Assembly: GCF_028640845.1 (NCBI RefSeq)
Contig: NC_080539.1
Coordinates: 364,747,016 to 364,811,015 of the forward strand
From: Ahaetulla prasina
Lineage: Eukaryota > Chordata > Lepidosauria > Squamata > Colubridae
Length of the DNA: 64,000 bases
Reading direction: 5' to 3'
Part shown: in pieces, positions 61,103 to 64,000 of the stretch
How positions within the stretch are numbered: position 1 is the stretch's first letter
Layout of the letters: the number at the start of each line of letters is the position of its first letter
Made by a program: the position numbers and the translations under genes
Notes under the pieces: model-generated
Told to the model about the DNA's origin: nothing
The model's database searches: none
Seen by the model: only the letters and a program-made list of their open reading frames with translations

Positions 61103-62090
61103 TGCCTGTAATTGAAAGGCATTTTAAGGATCTTCTGAATTATGGGAAGTCGACCTATAATTCTAGGTTTAGGAGAAAATGCAGGCCTTTCCAGAATCCC
61201 TTAGCCACTCAACTGTTTGAAAAGGCTATGAGCCAATATTTGCAAGGACTCTTTCATTTGGAATTTCCTACCCAATTCTAAGCAGGGAATTTTGTTCTTA
61301 CAAAGGCGCTGCTGTTTCAGCTTCCCCCTTCCAGTTTCTGGACCAGGTTGGCCTTTTCCCCTGTTAGAGGTAGGAAAAAGGACCGGGTACGGAGGAGAAA
61401 GAGGCCGCATCTCCATTGGAAGGAAGGCCCCAGGCCCCAAGCCCCAGCTGCAAGCGAATCATTAAGGCATGAATGCAAATCCTTCTTCAGCCACTGGATT
61501 CATTAGCAATAGGGACTTGCCGGGAATAGCAATTAATCTTGACAGGGGGAGAAGAAAGGGGGGAACAAGGGGGTGGCCAGAAGAAGCATGGAAAGAGAAG
61601 AGGGGGGTGGGAATGCTTAATTGCTTGTGGGGAAGATCTTGCCTTTGCATGATATACATACCCCATGTTTAAAAACTTGACAATCATAGATGGAGTCCTA
61701 TCTATGGAGGAGTAGAAGATGAGAGGAGGGGGGGTTTGGTTCATTCTTTCCATCCAGCAGAAGTATCTGCTTTTAATTTTAATTAATGGCTGGTAAATTC
61801 CCTCCCTCCCTCCTATAACTTACATTAAAATGAGATTCTGATCCAGGAGGTGTTGCTAATTCCCTCCTTTGTTTAAGTCGTATCTCATCATCGGCGGGCA
61901 GGACATTTTTCAACAGCAAAGAGACAGATTCTTCTCCCTCTTCGAAACTTACCAGCAAAATCCATGGTCTAAAGGAGCAAAGGGAAGAGAAGGACAAAAC
62001 TGCCACAACAACAACAAAACCACCAACAACAAATGCAACAACGAATGCTACCTTTATTTCCCATCTAGAGAATGACGATAATTGCTTGAT
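61103..62090. other. Repeat-poor stretch, candidate conserved noncoding DNA
   Basis: It has several homeodomain-like words (CATTAGCAATAGG, AGCAATTAATCTTGAC, TTTTAATTTTAATTAATGG) at 61470-61790 and no transposon signature. Open frames up to 110 codons at 61779-62111 have no domain. Regulatory function is inference. Confidence 0.35.
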
Positions 62091-62102
62091 TAACCCAACA
62101 CA

Positions 62103-62466
62103 AGGGGACACGGTGGCTCAGGGGCTAAGACAGCTGAGCTTGTTGACTGAAAGGTCGGCAGTTCGGCGGTTCGAATCCCTAGTGCTGCCGTGTAACGGGG
62201 TGAGCTCCCGTTACTAGTCCCAGCTTCTGCCAACCTAGCAGTTTCGAAAGCACGTAAAAATGCAAGTAGAAAAAATAGGAATCACCTTTGGTGGGAAGTT
62301 AACAGCGTTCCGTGTTGACTTTGGCATTGAGTCATGCCGGCCACATGACCATGGAGACATCTTCGGACAGCGCTGGCTCTTCGGCTTTGAAACGGAGATG
62401 AGCACCGCCCCCTAGAGTCGGGAACGACTAGCATGTATGTGCGAGGGGAACCTTTACCTTTACCTT
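62103..62466 (+). mobile_element. Sauria-type SINE
   Basis: Head ACACGGTGGCTCAGGGGCTA and GGTTCGAATCCCTAGTGC, middle GGCCACATGACCATGGAGAC, tail CTAGAGTCGGGAACGACTAG and ACCTTTACCTTTACC. A perfect 12-bp duplication TAACCCAACACA flanks it (62091-62102, 62467-62478), so the insertion is fairly recent. Confidence 0.95.
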
Positions 62467-62553
62467 TAACCCAACACAGAATTGCAATCTCTCTGCCTGT
62501 TTTTCTTCGGTGTGGCACTTGGGACGTCTGCTTCTGTAGTAAAAGCACTATCC

Positions 62554-62685
62554 AGGTAGTCCTCAACTTACGAATAGAATTTCTGTTGCTAAGGGAGACA
62601 GTTATTAAGTCAGTTTTAACCACCTTTCTTCCCAATGTTGTTAAGGGAATCACTGCAGTTCTTAAGTTAGTAACATGGACTTTAC
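62554..62685 (+). mobile_element. Tigger-like MITE, left part
   Basis: AGGTAGTCCTCAACTTACG leads through TTGCTAAGGGAGACAG to TTAGTAACATGG and then stops. Confidence 0.8.
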
Positions 62686-62809
62686 TTTGGTTCTCAAATC
62701 TAACTTAAACCAGATTTGCGAAGGCACAAAACTGGAGGAATTGGGGCCATGGAAAAAAAGGGAATTCCTTCAGAGAAAAAGGACTGCAAGGCCAAACAAC
62801 TGCTTCATT

Positions 62810-62906
62810 TTTTATTCATTGAATTTATCCAATTTCAAGGCTGCCCAGCTTCTTAATAACTCTGGGCAGCTTACCAATACAAAAGAAGAAAAATAAATAA
62901 ATAAAT
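62810..62906 (-). mobile_element. SINE/L2 3' fragment
   Basis: AAGGCTGCCCAGCTTCTTAA, then CTCTGGGCAGCTTACC and AAATAAATAAAT resemble SINE/LINE tails with a hairpin like that of the L2 group. Partial and ambiguous. Confidence 0.45.
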
Positions 62907-63015
62907 CGGAATAAAAAGAGGTCCTCACCGACCTGGAGTTCGACACTTCCACGTCAAAAGGCAAAATTACTCGAGGGAAAGCTGCACGGCCCTTTTAGCC
63001 CAAGGCCTAGCTAGC

Positions 63016-63150
63016 CAGAGGTGAGGAATTACAAGACCTTTATGGTTTGTGGACTTCAACTCCCAGAATTCCTGAGCCGGCACGGCTGGCTCGGAGATTC
63101 TGGGAGTTGAAGTCCACAAGTCATAAAGGGGCCATAGTTCCCCACCTCTG
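63016..63150. mobile_element. Palindromic hAT MITE, variant ends
   Basis: The ends CAGAGGTGAGGAA and TTCCCCACCTCTG bound arms with GTGGACTTCAACTCCCAG. No clear octamer duplication. Confidence 0.78.
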
Positions 63151-63238
63151 GCCTAGGAGAACAACCAGGCTTTTAAACAATTTCTCAAACATCACAAAGA
63201 TGGAAGCCACACTAATCTCAGGCAGTGTTATTCCAGAG

Positions 63239-63373
63239 CAGGGGTCTCCAACTTTGGCAACTTTAAGACTTGTGGACTTCAACTCCCAGAATTCCTGAGC
63301 CAGCATGGCTGGCTCGGAGATTCTGGGAGTTGAAGTCTACAAGTCTTAAAATTGCCAAGGTTGGAGACCCCTG
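63239..63373. mobile_element. Palindromic hAT MITE
   Basis: The ends CAGGGGTCTCCAACTTTGG and its near complement have a perfect 8-bp duplication TTCCAGAG (63231-63238, 63374-63381). The arms match almost throughout. Confidence 0.94.
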
Positions 63374-63381
63374 TTCCAGAG

Positions 63382-64000
63382 GGCAGGTGCTGCCCCAGGC
63401 TAAGCGCATTCCAGTTGCCCAGAATGGAGCCAGCCCTGAGCTGGCTTTCTCCCGAGGACATCAGACTCAATCAGGCTGTAAATCTTTACAAGACACAGTT
63501 CCTGTTTCCGCCTTATTGTTCATATCAAGTGATTTCAGCAGCAGAGACAAAGACAGCAGATTTATGTCCCAAGAGGGAGAGAAAGAGAAGGCGATTGCGA
63601 GTGGAGTTCGGGTGGAGGGGTGAGGGGGGGAGGATGTGATGTTGTCATAAAATACAAGCAGTGGCAACTGAAGTGTGATGGAGAATCGGAGGCAGACAAG
63701 TGTCCTGACTAGGAAATGAGTAATAGCATCCTGTACTAGATGGTGTCTTATACCATCAATGTTTTTGTGGTTGTTACCTTCATTGTAAAAGATGCTCCCA
63801 TGTGTTCAAAAACCATCCTCTGGATCTGACTTTTTTTTTTTTTTGCCTGGGGCATTTCCTGATGTAGCTTCAGATTTTAAAGGCAACCAAGGCATTGTTG
63901 GAACTAATGGCACACAAAGATTTTCCTTCTCTTATTTCTCCTCCTCCTCTTCTTCTTCCTCCTCCTCCTCTTAGATCTCTTTCTCCTTTTTCTCAGCTTC
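63382..64000. other. Repeat-poor stretch to the window end
   Basis: No gene or transposon recognised. A pyrimidine CTC/CTT tract lies at about 63938-63972. Confidence 0.35.

Overview
This window reads as squamate reptile DNA, most likely from a snake. The evidence is the repeat cargo: Bov-B (RTE) LINEs, Sauria-type SINEs, CR1 LINEs whose 3' ends run into AATAG/ATTCT microsatellites, an L2-like LINE with a matching tRNA-derived SINE, L1-like fragments, a GATA tract, SPIN-like hAT elements and many hAT and Tigger-like MITEs. I found no intact host protein-coding gene, rRNA gene, functional tRNA gene or CRISPR array. Family names rest on recognised motifs and coding capacity; no database search was run.

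Layout. 1-10 kb: candidate regulatory DNA, a tRNA-derived SINE with an internal 67-bp tandem array, a CR1, a dead Tc1 element split by an L2, a solo LTR (LTR-A), hAT MITEs and an L1 fragment split by an L2. 10-20 kb: a SPIN-like hAT, a Bov-B reverse-transcriptase relic with one in-frame stop, a solo LTR (LTR-B) in a CTGT microsatellite, and a three-level MITE nest (16.4-17.7 kb). 20-24.5 kb: the largest repeat-poor block, ending in a CpG island (about 22.63-23.52 kb), the best candidate for a host promoter. 24.5-38 kb: SINEs sharing one target, L2 and CR1 copies (one CR1 inside another), purine tracts, GATA repeats between perfect inverted arms, and another L1 3' end. 38-44 kb: one old LINE in at least three pieces, separated by hAT, LTR, Tigger-like and Bov-B sequence. 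44-57.5 kb: more CR1, Bov-B, solo LTRs, a second SPIN-like element and hAT MITEs. 57.5-64 kb: repeat-poor stretches with scattered MITEs and a Sauria SINE with a perfect 12-bp target duplication.

How the parts relate. Almost everything is non-autonomous or dead: truncated LINEs, SINEs, solo LTRs and MITEs. Partnerships are still visible. The L2-like LINE and one SINE family share the same 3' hairpin, and many MITEs carry hAT termini with 8-bp target duplications centred on TA, as expected for Buster-type hAT transposases. Target duplications let the insertions be ordered, so the window works as a stratigraphic record. Its most unusual signals are three hAT insertions in one CR1 octamer, two hAT insertions sharing one target octamer, the intra-SINE 67-bp arrays, the inverted arms around the GATA tract and the CpG island.

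Shorthand: 'Tigger-like MITE' means a family of about 390 bp with termini CAGGTAGTCCTCGACTTAC and TA duplications; 'palindromic hAT MITE' means a hairpin of about 130 bp with CAGGGGTC termini; 'GGTG-hAT' means the group starting CAGTGGTG or CAGAGGTG.
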